From contig JABFXT010000589.1 in assembly GCA_013361595.1 (NCBI GenBank), positions 1 to 14,076 on the forward strand: DNA of 14,076 nucleotides, given 5' to 3'. The DNA is from Nocardia sp. (GTDB lineage: Bacteria; Actinomycetota; Actinomycetes; Mycobacteriales; Mycobacteriaceae). Position 1 is the stretch's first letter; the number at the start of each line of letters is the position of its first letter. Below the pieces are notes generated by a model that saw only the letters and a list, made by a program, of their open reading frames with translations, did no database searches and was not told the DNA's origin. Made by a program: the position numbers and the translations under genes. Shown here in pieces: positions 6,324 to 12,570 of the stretch.

Positions 6324-7022
6324 GTGTTCGCTACCCCACGTCCGGCTGTCGTCGTCGCCCTGCCGGGAACCGGTTCCGACGCATACTTCGCCCGCCGCGC
6401 GTTCGGCCCCGCATCCGCCGCCGCCGGGCTCGATTTCGTCGCGGTCGATCCGGATCCGGACGCGGTGATCGAGAGTTATCGCACAGCCCTGGACGACGCC
6501 GCGGCCCGCGGCCCGGTACTGGCGGCCGGGATATCGCTCGGCGCAGCGGTGGCCGTGGAATGGGCAGCCGACCGCGACCCGGCCGGCATCAGCGGTGTCG
6601 TCGCGGCACTGCCCGCGTGGACCGGTCCCGATACCGCGCAGTGTCCCGCCACCCACAGCGCCGCGGCCACGGCCGCCCAGCTGCGGGCCGACGGCCTCGA
6701 ACCGGTGCTCGCCCGGATGCGGGCGAGCAGTCCCGGTTGGCTGGCCGACGCGCTCACCCGGTCGTGGCGGTCCCAGTGGCCCGGACTGCCGGGTGCGCTG
6801 GAGGAGGCCGCGCAGTACAAGTGGCCGGAGGCGGCCCTACTGGAATCGCTGGACGTACCGCTGGCGGTGATCGCGGCGGCCGACGATCCGGTGCATCCGG
6901 TGACCGTGGGCCGGGAATGGGCCCGCCTGGCGCCCCGATCGGTGCTCACCGAACTGACACTCGACGAATTCGGCGCCGATCCGGGCATTCTGGGACGGCT
7001 GGCGCTGAGCCATCTCGGCTGA
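6324..7022 (+). CDS. Alpha/beta hydrolase family protein
   Basis: A 232-residue cytoplasmic protein equivalent to Rv2695. It begins with a beta strand and oxyanion-type turn (AVVVALPGTGSDA). The nucleophile elbow is GISLG, with Ser71. AADDPVHP near residue 176 supplies a candidate acid, and His230 lies near the C-terminus. These fit a small serine alpha/beta hydrolase, though the lid region (about 95-155) is not typical of a named subfamily. Substrate unknown. I prefer GTG 6324 because a TACGCT box lies 7 nt upstream (leaderless start) and homology starts at once. An in-frame ATG at 6291 would add 11 Gly/Thr-rich residues without a ribosome binding site. It stands alone between a divergent and a convergent neighbour. 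Confidence 0.82.
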   Translation: MFATPRPAVVVALPGTGSDAYFARRAFGPASAAAGLDFVAVDPDPDAVIESYRTALDDAAARGPVLAAGISLGAAVAVEWAADRDPAGISGVVAALPAWTGPDTAQCPATHSAAATAAQLRADGLEPVLARMRASSPGWLADALTRSWRSQWPGLPGALEEAAQYKWPEAALLESLDVPLAVIAAADDPVHPVTVGREWARLAPRSVLTELTLDEFGADPGILGRLALSHLG

Positions 7023-7046
7023 CGCCGTCGCATCACTGTCCACGGT

Positions 7047-7090
7047 CCCGCGATCCCGCGCCCGGCCACCGCCGGAATCAGGATCGCGGG
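7047..7090. terminator. Bidirectional terminator between alpha/beta hydrolase and DUF3710 genes
   Basis: CCCGCGATCC (7047-7056) and GGATCGCGGG (7081-7090) are a perfect 10-bp inverted repeat with a 24-nt GC-rich loop. It fills the 75-bp gap between two converging stop codons. There is no U-tract, as is common for actinobacterial terminators. Confidence 0.6.
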
Positions 7091-7097
7091 TCGTCGA

Positions 7098-8039
7098 TCA
7101 GTTCCGGCCGAGCTGCTGCATCGCCGAACCCTGCGCGCCACGCCGCGGCTGCTGCGGCTGCTGCGGCGGCAGTACCGCGGGTGTCGGCGACGGCCGGGCA
7201 CTCGGGGGCGGGGTCGCCACCTGCTGCTGGGCCTGCTGTTGCTGCTGCTGATGGGCCGCGGTGAGCTGTTCGGCGAGTTGCTGGGGCAGTACCACCGGCA
7301 GCGGTTCCCGCACCGGCAGCGCGTCGGTACCGCGCCGGATGATCGTTTCGCTCAGCACCGTGCGTGCCGCCACCACCAGCGGCCCGCCCGCTGCGGTCGA
7401 GCCCGACGGCCCGGCCGCGACCAGCCGGATCATCCAGCGATAGCCGTCCACACCGATGAATCGCAGATCCGCGCCCTCGGTGACCGCCACCAGTTCCCGG
7501 CCCCACGGGCCCTTCTCCACCGAGACCCGGGCGCCGTCCTTGCGCAGCGATTCCGCGAGGTCGGCGGCGACGGTGCGCCACTGCCCCTTCGACTTCGGCG
7601 CGGCATAGGCCGCCACGGTGATCCGACCGTGCTCGGTGGCCAGATGGACCGCCTGCGGAGTGCCCTGCGGGGTCATCTCGACCTGCAACTGCCCGCCCGG
7701 CGGCACCGGCAGGATCACCGAGCCCAGATCGAGCCGGGTGTCGGCGAAGTCCTCCAGCACCTCGGCGACATCGTCGTAGTCGTAGGGACCACGCCGCTGC
7801 GGTTCGGTATCGGGATCGTCGATCGCGGCATCGTAGGCGTCGCTGTAGGCGGCGCCGCCGTAACCGTCGTCGTAGCTCTCGTCGTACTCGTCGCGGTAGG
7901 AATCGTCGGCGTAGGAATCGTCGTAGTCGGCGCGGTGGTACCCGCCCTCGTCGTACTCCTCGTATTCACCGGCCTCGTACTCGCCGGTGTCCTGCCCGTC
8001 GTCGGATCTGCGTCCGCCGGATTTCCGTCGTCCGAACAT
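7098..8039 (-). CDS. DUF3710 domain-containing protein with Tyr/Asp-rich N-terminus and Gln/Pro-rich C-terminus
   Basis: A 313-residue soluble protein of unknown function, equivalent to Rv2696c but longer (about 259 residues there). After a basic start (MFGRRKSGGRR), residues about 18-70 are very rich in Asp, Glu and Tyr and contain pentapeptide repeats (DDSYA, DDSYR). Residues about 84-254 are the conserved core, with RLDLGSVILPVP, HGRITVAAYAAPKSKGQW, EGADLRFIGVDGYRWMIRLV and LSETIIRRG. Residues about 254-302 are a low-complexity Gln/Pro tail with a run of six Gln. ATG 8039 lies 1 nt after the dut stop and has a near-consensus AAGGAGG 6 nt upstream, so translation is probably coupled to dut. 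No enzymatic motif is seen. Confidence 0.88.
   Translation of the reverse strand: MFGRRKSGGRRSDDGQDTGEYEAGEYEEYDEGGYHRADYDDSYADDSYRDEYDESYDDGYGGAAYSDAYDAAIDDPDTEPQRRGPYDYDDVAEVLEDFADTRLDLGSVILPVPPGGQLQVEMTPQGTPQAVHLATEHGRITVAAYAAPKSKGQWRTVAADLAESLRKDGARVSVEKGPWGRELVAVTEGADLRFIGVDGYRWMIRLVAAGPSGSTAAGGPLVVAARTVLSETIIRRGTDALPVREPLPVVLPQQLAEQLTAAHQQQQQQAQQQVATPPPSARPSPTPAVLPPQQPQQPRRGAQGSAMQQLGRN
7896..7923. repeat. 15-bp-period tandem repeat coding DDSY-x
   Basis: GTAGGAATCGTCG occurs at 7896-7908 and again at 7911-7923, a 15-bp period that encodes consecutive DDSYA and DDSYR pentapeptides in the DUF3710 protein. Degenerate Tyr/Asp copies extend on both sides (about 7830-7985). Confidence 0.6.
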
Positions 8040-8040
8040 G

Positions 8041-8535
8041 TCAGGCCTCCTTGCCGTCGGCGGCGTCCGCCCCGCCCGGCGTCAAACTCGCGTGTCCCCC
8101 ACTGGATCCGTGCCCGCCCGTACCGCGGGCCGACTCGTCGAGCCGGTCCACCGCCACGAAATCGACCAGTTCCACCCGCTGCACCAGCAGCTGGGCTATC
8201 CGGTCGCCCCGGCGCAATTCGACGGCGGTACGCGGATCGTGGTTGATCAGGCACACCTTGATCTCGCCTCGATACCCGGCGTCGATCGTCCCCGGTGTGT
8301 TCACCACGGATAGTCCGGCCTTGGCCGCCAGCCCGGAGCGGGGATGGATCAGGCCCACGGTGCCCACCGGCAGCGCGACGGCGATACCGGTGCCTACCAG
8401 TACCCGCTCCCCCGGCTCCAGGACGACATCCTCGGCGGTACACAGATCCACGCCCGCGTCGCCCTCGTGGGCACGCGTCGGCATCGGGATCCCGGGGTCC
8501 AGCCGGAGCAGCGGTATCGGTGAGAGTGCGTTCAC
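8041..8535 (-). CDS. dut: dUTP diphosphatase (dUTPase)
   Basis: Hydrolyses dUTP to dUMP and pyrophosphate, keeping uracil out of DNA and supplying dUMP for thymidylate. The 164-residue protein has all five trimeric dUTPase motifs: [10 protein letters not shown] (22-31), HPRSGLAA (64-71), [11 protein letters not shown] (82-92, catalytic Asp85), [12 protein letters not shown] (108-119) and [11 protein letters not shown] (137-147). The five-residue loop that M. tuberculosis Dut carries before motif 5 is absent, and 13 residues follow GGHASL. The start is GTG 8535, with no ribosome binding site but a TAGGCT box (8549 to 8544) 8 nt upstream and GCGACA (8574 to 8569) 19 bp further, suggesting a leaderless or near-leaderless mRNA. 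It forms an operon with the DUF3710 gene. Confidence 0.97.
   Translation of the reverse strand: MNALSPIPLLRLDPGIPMPTRAHEGDAGVDLCTAEDVVLEPGERVLVGTGIAVALPVGTVGLIHPRSGLAAKAGLSVVNTPGTIDAGYRGEIKVCLINHDPRTAVELRRGDRIAQLLVQRVELVDFVAVDRLDESARGTGGHGSSGGHASLTPGGADAADGKEA
8046..8052 (-). promoter_or_regulatory. Strong Shine-Dalgarno sequence for the DUF3710 gene
   Basis: AAGGAGG on the minus strand, 6 nt before ATG 8039, lies inside the last codons of dut. It supports this start and suggests the downstream gene is translated efficiently in its own right. Confidence 0.75.
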
Positions 8536-8587
8536 GTCCGACCAGCCTACGCGCAGGCCCGGCGTACGTGTCGCTTAGTGTTGAGTC
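8536..8587. promoter_or_regulatory. Overlapping divergent promoters of dut and the DUF3093 gene
   Basis: Only 52 bp separate two divergent GTG starts. For dut (minus) there is GCGACA (8574 to 8569), a 19-bp spacer and TAGGCT (8549 to 8544). For the DUF3093 gene (plus) TAGTGT (8576-8581) lies 6 nt before GTG 8588. Neither start has a Shine-Dalgarno sequence. The dut -35 nearly touches the other gene's -10, so polymerase could not occupy both. Confidence 0.5.
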
Positions 8588-8602
8588 GTGTCCGACCAGC
8601 CT
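8536..8602 (+). repeat. 13-bp direct repeat flanking the dut/DUF3093 promoters
   Basis: GTCCGACCAGCCT is present at 8536-8548 and again at 8590-8602, with a 54-bp period. The first copy covers most of the dut -10 box and its start-proximal side. The second begins in the GTG of the DUF3093 gene. The arrangement could be a pair of operator sites or the trace of a small duplication. Confidence 0.6.
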
Positions 8603-9115
8603 CGACCCACCGAAACCGAGCACCCCGCGCAGCGCCTCTCGCGCCCGGAAGCGACCGTCTATCGCGAGCGTCTGTGGGTGCCGCTGTGGTGGTGGCCGGT
8701 GGGTTTCGCCCTCGCCGGTCTACTCGCCGCGGAGATCCATATGGGAGCGCCCGGCCTGCGGGCCTGGCTGCCGTATGTCCTGCTGTTCCCGGTACCCGTC
8801 TGGGTGCTGCTGTGGATGAGCCGGCATCGGCTCGAGGTCACACCGGATGCGACGGGCACACCCGAACTACGGGTGGATCGCGCCCATCTTCCGGTGTCCT
8901 TCGTCGCTCGTGCGACCGCGGTGCCCAAGAGCGCCAAGAGTGCGGCACTGGGCCGCCAGCTCGATCCCGCGGCGTACGTCCAGCACCGCCCGTGGATCGG
9001 CACCCTGGTGCTGCTGGTGCTCGACGATCCCGATGACCCGACGCCCTACTGGCTGGTCAGCACGCGCCGGCCCACAGCGGTCCTCGCCGCGCTCGGGATC
9101 CCGAGCGCGGGCTGA
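8588..9115 (+). CDS. DUF3093 family membrane protein
   Basis: A 175-residue protein equivalent to Rv2698, of unknown function. Residues 1-25 are polar. Two hydrophobic segments (about 30-50 and 58-77) form a membrane hairpin, with a tryptophan-rich entry (WVPLWWW). The C-terminal soluble part (about 78-175) carries family-like stretches DRAHLPVSFV, LDPAAYVQHRPWI, LVLDDPDDPTPYWLVSTR and PTAVLAAL; it resembles a small beta-rich domain. The start is GTG 8588, with a TAGTGT box 6 nt upstream and no ribosome binding site, so a leaderless transcript is likely. It converges on the DUF4193 gene with only 13 bp between stop codons and no terminator in between. Confidence 0.87.
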   Translation: MSDQPRPTETEHPAQRLSRPEATVYRERLWVPLWWWPVGFALAGLLAAEIHMGAPGLRAWLPYVLLFPVPVWVLLWMSRHRLEVTPDATGTPELRVDRAHLPVSFVARATAVPKSAKSAALGRQLDPAAYVQHRPWIGTLVLLVLDDPDDPTPYWLVSTRRPTAVLAALGIPSAG

Positions 9116-9128
9116 CCTCACGTCCCGC

Positions 9129-9431
9129 TCAGGCCGCGCAATCCATGCAGATGAGCTGACCGCCGCTCTCGCTGGCCAGCCGGCTGCGGTGGTGTACCAG
9201 GAAACAGCTCGAGCAGGTGAACTCGTCGGCCTGCTTCGGGATCACCCGAACCGTCAGCACTTCCTCGGACAGGTCCGCGCCGGGGAGTTCGAACGACTCC
9301 GCGGTATCGGATTCGTCGACATCCACGACGGCGGACTGGGCCTCGTTGCGACGAGCCTTCAGCTCCTCCAGCGAATCCTCCGACACATCGTCGGATTCGG
9401 TGCGCCTCGGTGCGTCATAGTCGGTTGCCAT
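9129..9431 (-). CDS. DUF4193 family zinc-ribbon-like protein
   Basis: A 100-residue small acidic protein equivalent to Rv2699c, the same length. Residues 1-60 are acidic (Asp/Glu-rich, including DDVSEDSLEELKARRNEAQS). The C-terminal 35 residues contain two CxxC pairs, CSSC (73-76) and CMDC (95-98), which probably hold one metal ion, most likely zinc. FTCSSCFLVHHRSRLA is characteristic of the family. ATG 9431 is preceded by GAGGGG (9440-9445) 8 nt upstream. The gene is monocistronic with a 392-bp non-coding region behind its start. The function is unknown; the fold suggests binding to protein or nucleic acid. Confidence 0.92.
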   Translation of the reverse strand: MATDYDAPRRTESDDVSEDSLEELKARRNEAQSAVVDVDESDTAESFELPGADLSEEVLTVRVIPKQADEFTCSSCFLVHHRSRLASESGGQLICMDCAA

Positions 9432-9823
9432 GTCGTCTTCCCCTCGTCCTTACTCCGTATATCCGGATCGGCACACGCCGTCTTCTCGACCGCGCCCGCC
9501 GCCCCGCCGGTGGTGCACTTCACACCCGCACCGGTCCTCTATCAGGGCGAATCCGGCAGACTCACCTCTGATAGCGTCCGGACAACGCATGAGTTGCCCT
9601 GCTTGTTCCCACGACCGAACGCCGATTTACTCATGGATATTTCGGTCTGGGCGGGCAGACAATAGCGGACCGTGCGGAAAATGTCGCAATCGAAACCCGG
9701 CCGTGTCGAAACCGCTGGGCAATCGATACGCGGCGCGGAGCGTGCCGTGACCGGCCCCGGTAACGCGCCCGGAGCGGCCTGGGTAATGCGCGGCACGCGA
9801 GTCCGGGTACGTACAGTATCGAC
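9432..9823. other. Non-coding gap between DUF4193 and cei; promoters and an unexplained dyad
   Basis: I see no convincing gene here. For cei, TACAGT (9812-9817) is a good -10. For DUF4193 (minus) a candidate is TTGTCT (9662 to 9657), a 17-bp spacer and TATCCA (9639 to 9634), implying a leader of about 200 nt. CTATCAG (9539-9545) and CTGATAG (9568-9574) form a 7-bp inverted repeat with a 22-nt spacer. GTCTG/CAGAC (9645-9649 and 9656-9660) and the palindrome GTCCGGAC (about 9576-9583) are minor dyads. About 9580-9740 is visibly less GC-rich than its surroundings. Confidence 0.4.
9812..9817 (+). promoter_or_regulatory. -10 box of a leaderless cei promoter
   Basis: TACAGT fits the TANNNT consensus for the principal actinobacterial sigma factor. 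It lies 6 nt before the GTG at 9824. There is no Shine-Dalgarno sequence, so transcription probably starts at the GTG itself. No clear -35 is present. Confidence 0.55.
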
Positions 9824-10504
9824 GTGGTTTCACTGATCACCGAAGGCAGTCCGACGGATGCAAAAGGCCGTCCGTATCCGCGCCGACGGCCGCGTCCCTG
9901 GCTCGTCCTCGTCATCGTGCTCGTAGTTGTTTGCGCAGGTCTGTGGGTAAAAGCACTGACCACCAACGATGACGACCACACGCCGATGGCGTGCAGTTCC
10001 CCGACCCCCGCGACCGATCCCAAGGCCGGCCCGCAGCCGCTGCCCGGACAGCGGGTGGGCTCGAGCCGGCTCGAGGACGTGGAACCGGCGCCGATGGGTG
10101 GCACGAAGGTGCGTGTCCTGAACGCCAACGGTCAGCGTGGTCAAGCCGCGCATGTCGCGGCACAGCTCGGTGATCTGGGTTTCGGCAGCCCGCCCGGCGA
10201 TCCTTACGGTAACGATCCGGTATACGCCAACGGTGATCTGGAATGCACCGGGCAGATCCGGTTCGGTGAGAACGGCCGTCCGGTGGCGGCGGCGGTGCAG
10301 CTCGCGGTGCCGTGTGCCGAGCTCGTCGAGGACAAACGGTCCGACGAGTCGGTCGATCTGGTGCTCGGTTCGCTGTTCGGTGGCGACCTCCAGCCGAACA
10401 ACGACGGCGAAGAGGTGCTGCGGTTGCTGAAGAACCCGGTCAGCGGCGAGAGTCCCGCGATCGACGCGGATATGCTCGCGGCGGCGCGCACCGCACGCTG
10501 CTGA
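9824..10504 (+). CDS. cei: Envelope integrity protein Cei (LytR_C domain)
   Basis: A 226-residue protein anchored by one N-terminal membrane segment (about 25-46) after a basic stretch GRPYPRRRPRP, placing the rest outside the cytoplasm. Residues about 60-90 are a Pro-rich linker. About 92-175 form a LytR_C-type domain starting TKVRVLNANGQRGQAAHVAAQL. Cysteines at 57, 131, 154 and 226 could form extracellular disulfides. It matches Rv2700, which is required for cell envelope integrity and intrinsic drug resistance in M. tuberculosis. LytR_C domains usually accompany LytR-CpsA-Psr ligases, but no LCP catalytic domain is present here. The start is GTG 9824, with a leaderless-type promoter. It converges on suhB. 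Confidence 0.9.
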   Translation: MVSLITEGSPTDAKGRPYPRRRPRPWLVLVIVLVVVCAGLWVKALTTNDDDHTPMACSSPTPATDPKAGPQPLPGQRVGSSRLEDVEPAPMGGTKVRVLNANGQRGQAAHVAAQLGDLGFGSPPGDPYGNDPVYANGDLECTGQIRFGENGRPVAAAVQLAVPCAELVEDKRSDESVDLVLGSLFGGDLQPNNDGEEVLRLLKNPVSGESPAIDADMLAAARTARC

Positions 10505-10525
10505 CGGTCCGGCCCGAGCCGTCAG
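10501..10525. terminator. Compact bidirectional terminator containing both stop codons
   Basis: CTGACGG (10501-10507) and CCGTCAG (10519-10525) are a perfect 7-bp inverted repeat with an 11-nt loop. The left arm contains the cei stop (10502-10504) and the right arm the suhB stop (10522-10524). Only 17 bp separate the two stop codons. Confidence 0.5.
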
Positions 10526-11433
10526 TTCTCCGGAATCGGGTCGGATACGCCGAGCCGGTCGAGCAGCGCGAACAGTTCGTCCCCGATACCGGGAGCGGCG
10601 GCCACCACCAGCGCCCCTTCGGCGCCGGTGGTGGGTAGCGGCGGCAGCCGCAGCACCGCACCCGCCTCGGCCGCGATCAACGCACCGGCCGCCCAATCCC
10701 ACGGATTCAAGCCGTGTTCGTAGTGCGCGTCCACCCGCCCCTCGGCGACCATGCACAGATCCAGCGCCGCCGCACCGATCCGGCGGATATCGCGCACATG
10801 CGGCAGCAGGTCGGCGATACAGGCGGCCTGTTTGGTCCGCCGGGGCACTCCGTAGGCGAACCCGGTGGCGACCAGTGCCAGCCGCGCCGATTCCACCCGA
10901 TTGGCGCGCAGCGGCGTATCGGTGCCGTCCGGGCCGATCCGCAGTGCGCCCGACCCGGCCGCCGCGGTGTAGACCGTCGACGCGGCCACATCGGCCACGG
11001 CCCCGGCGACCGGCCGGCCGCCGCGTACCGCCGCCACCGAGACCGCGTACGCCGGGATGCCGTACAGGAAGTTCACGGTGCCATCGATCGGGTCCACCAC
11101 CCACACCACCTCGTCGTCGCCCGCCGCGGCCAGATCGCCGCCGCCCTCCTCGCCGAGGATGTGATCGTCGGGGCGCAGCCGGGCCAGTTCGTCGCGGATC
11201 AGCTGTTCGGTTTCGGTGTCGACGACGGTCACCGGATCGGTCGGGGTGCTCTTGGTACGGACCGCGGCTTCGGCGGCGGCGGTGGAGGCGAAGACCTCGG
11301 GCCGCCGAGCCCGGACATGCGCGGCCGCGATACCGGCCAGATGGGTGGCGATCCGGCGCAACACGGTGGCGTCGGCGGGGGCGGGTTCGGTGGCAGCGGT
11401 GAGAGACCAAATCGTTTCCGGCACGTCCTCCAT
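10522..11433 (-). CDS. suhB: Inositol monophosphatase family protein SuhB
   Basis: A 303-residue Mg2+-dependent phosphatase that removes phosphate from inositol-1-phosphate, feeding phosphatidylinositol, mannosylated lipids and mycothiol. Metal and substrate motifs are GEEGGG (94-99), WVVDPIDGTVNF (111-122) and PWDWAAGALIAAEAGA (234-249), plus the conserved TDPVTVVD (65-72). Length fits Rv2701c (290 residues). ATG 11433 is chosen for family length, with AGGA 11 nt upstream. The frame stays open upstream, with ATG 11475 adding 14 residues as an alternative; further upstream the frame overlaps ppgK and is not coding. It is divergent from ppgK and convergent with cei. As with other family members, activity on nucleotide bisphosphates or fructose-1,6-bisphosphate cannot be excluded. 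Confidence 0.95.
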   Translation of the reverse strand: MEDVPETIWSLTAATEPAPADATVLRRIATHLAGIAAAHVRARRPEVFASTAAAEAAVRTKSTPTDPVTVVDTETEQLIRDELARLRPDDHILGEEGGGDLAAAGDDEVVWVVDPIDGTVNFLYGIPAYAVSVAAVRGGRPVAGAVADVAASTVYTAAAGSGALRIGPDGTDTPLRANRVESARLALVATGFAYGVPRRTKQAACIADLLPHVRDIRRIGAAALDLCMVAEGRVDAHYEHGLNPWDWAAGALIAAEAGAVLRLPPLPTTGAEGALVVAAAPGIGDELFALLDRLGVSDPIPEN

Positions 11434-11643
11434 CGCAGCACAGATCCTGCGGTCGGGGCATCCGGGCGCGCGCATTACCCTTGTCGTGCACACCACACCG
11501 GCCGAGTGCGGCCCCGGAGGAGGCAACACGACGCGTGTGGCCGGCCGATGCCGCCCGGAGTTGTTCGCGCGCGGCCCCGCCCCACACGAAAACCGGTGCG
11601 GCGCACGACCACATCTGCCAGCACAGGGAACGAGGGAACCCGC
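11434..11643. promoter_or_regulatory. Divergent region between suhB and ppgK
   Basis: This 210-bp gap holds a -10-like TACCCT on + at 11476-11481 with no clear -35. It would give ppgK a leader of about 155 nt. The ppgK ribosome binding site GAGGGA (11632-11637) is clear, 6 nt before the ATG. For suhB I see no good -10 on minus. No strong hairpin or repeat stands out. Confidence 0.3.
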
Positions 11644-12402
11644 ATGTCCGTTCGACGGCACGCGTTCGGTATCGATATCGGCGGCAGCGGCGTCAAGGGC
11701 GCCGCGGTCGATCTCGAGACCGGGGAGCTCGTGCACGACCGCATCAAGATCTCGACCCCGCATCCGTCCACCCCGGACGCGGTGGCCGCGGCGGTGGCCG
11801 AACTCGTCGAGACCGCGAACTGGGACGGACCGGTGGGCCTGACCCTGCCCTGCGTGGTCCTCGGCGGTGTCGCGCACACCGCCGCGAATGTCGACAAGGC
11901 CTGGATCGGCACCGACGCCCGGGCGCTGTTCTCGACAGCGCTCGGCGGCCGGAAGGTCACCGTGCTCAACGACGCCGATGCCGCCGGACTCGCCGAGGAC
12001 CGCTACGGCGCGGCCCGCGATATCGACGGCCTGGTGCTCTTGCTGACCTTCGGTACCGGGATCGGTTCCGCGTTGCTCAACAACGGCTCGCTCGTCCCGA
12101 ACACCGAACTGGGACATCTCGAGATCGGCGGTATGGAAACCGAGCACCGGGCCGCCGCGTCGGTCAAGGAGCGGGAGAACCTGGACTACCCGGAGTGGGC
12201 CGCCCGGGTGAGCACGGTACTGAGCGGTCTGGAGGATCTGTTCTGGCCGACGGTGTTCGTGGCCGGCGGCGGGATCAGCCGCGACGCCGACCAGTGGATT
12301 CCGCTGCTCACCAACCGCACCCGCGTGGTCCCCGCGAACCTACGGAACACAGCGGGTATCGTCGGCGCGGCCATGGCCGTCGCCGCCGGGATCACCCCCT
12401 GA
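11644..12402 (+). CDS. ppgK: Polyphosphate glucokinase (ROK family)
   Basis: Phosphorylates glucose to glucose-6-phosphate with inorganic polyphosphate, and usually ATP, as donor. The 252-residue protein has the phosphate-binding loop FGIDIGGSGVKGA (8-20), TLPCVVLGGVAHTAANVDKA, the catalytic-site LNDADAAGLAE (108-118), the second nucleotide/phosphate loop TFGTGIGSALL (135-145) and ELGHLEIGG (155-163). These are typical of PPGK rather than ATP-only ROK glucokinases. The length is close to Rv2702 (about 265). ATG 11644 is supported by GAGGGA 6 nt upstream. It lies directly upstream of sigA as in mycobacteria, with 168 bp between them containing sigA promoters, so any read-through into sigA is only partial. 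Confidence 0.95.
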   Translation: MSVRRHAFGIDIGGSGVKGAAVDLETGELVHDRIKISTPHPSTPDAVAAAVAELVETANWDGPVGLTLPCVVLGGVAHTAANVDKAWIGTDARALFSTALGGRKVTVLNDADAAGLAEDRYGAARDIDGLVLLLTFGTGIGSALLNNGSLVPNTELGHLEIGGMETEHRAAASVKERENLDYPEWAARVSTVLSGLEDLFWPTVFVAGGGISRDADQWIPLLTNRTRVVPANLRNTAGIVGAAMAVAAGITP

Positions 12403-12443
12403 GGTTGTGCACGGCACAGGCCAGGGCACACTGGTCGGATCGT

Positions 12444-12449
12444 TACAAT
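12444..12449 (+). promoter_or_regulatory. Distal sigA promoter -10 box
   Basis: TACAAT, preceded by T (GTTACAATGG), is the best -10 match in the window. It lies 127 bp upstream of the sigA start and 42 bp after the ppgK stop. The expected -35 position (about 12421-12426) has no TTGACA-like sequence, so the promoter may need an activator or use a different sigma factor. Confidence 0.5.
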
Positions 12450-12479
12450 GGAAGAACCCGGCGGTGAGCCGGACCCCCG

Positions 12480-12497
12480 ACCGGCGTTTTAGCCGGT
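12480..12497 (+). promoter_or_regulatory. Hairpin in the sigA leader
   Basis: ACCGGC (12480-12485) and GCCGGT (12492-12497) pair perfectly around the loop GTTTTA. It lies between the two candidate sigA promoters, so only the longer transcript would contain it. It could be a weak terminator or attenuator, or the trailing terminator of ppgK. Confidence 0.4.
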
Positions 12498-12501
12498 AAA
12501 C

Positions 12502-12532
12502 CCGACAGACCGCTCCGCCGGAATACTACTCT
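12502..12532 (+). promoter_or_regulatory. Proximal sigA promoter
   Basis: CCGACA (12502-12507) as -35, a 19-bp spacer and TACTCT (12527-12532) as -10. An overlapping box, TACTAC at 12524, would give a 16-bp spacer. Transcription would start near 12540 and give a leader of about 30 nt carrying the AAAGGG ribosome binding site of sigA. Confidence 0.4.
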
Positions 12533-12570
12533 GGCGTGACGCCGCACGAGACCGTCACGAAAGGGCGTAC

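Noticed and set aside
5014..6468. A 484-codon open frame on + opposite the DUF3159 and OB-fold genes
   Set aside because: The composition is that of an antisense shadow, and the genes on minus match known families.
7205..7260. Repeats of CTG/CAG as a simple-sequence repeat or CRISPR-like element
   Set aside because: They encode the polyglutamine tail of the DUF3710 protein in frame. There are no spacers or regular repeat units.
9545..9634. A 30-codon open frame on minus beginning MSKSAFGRG
   Set aside because: It has no ribosome binding site and its -10-like sequence overlaps the start codon. I recognise no homologue, so it stays a weak candidate only.
9830..11614. A 594-codon open frame on minus across cei and suhB
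   Set aside because: It is antisense to cei and out of frame with suhB. The product is Arg/Gly-rich with no recognisable domain, while both real genes are well supported.
11434..12147. Upstream extension of suhB to an ATG at 12147
   Set aside because: It would overlap ppgK antisense and add over 230 residues not seen in inositol monophosphatases. The start at 11433 fits the family length.
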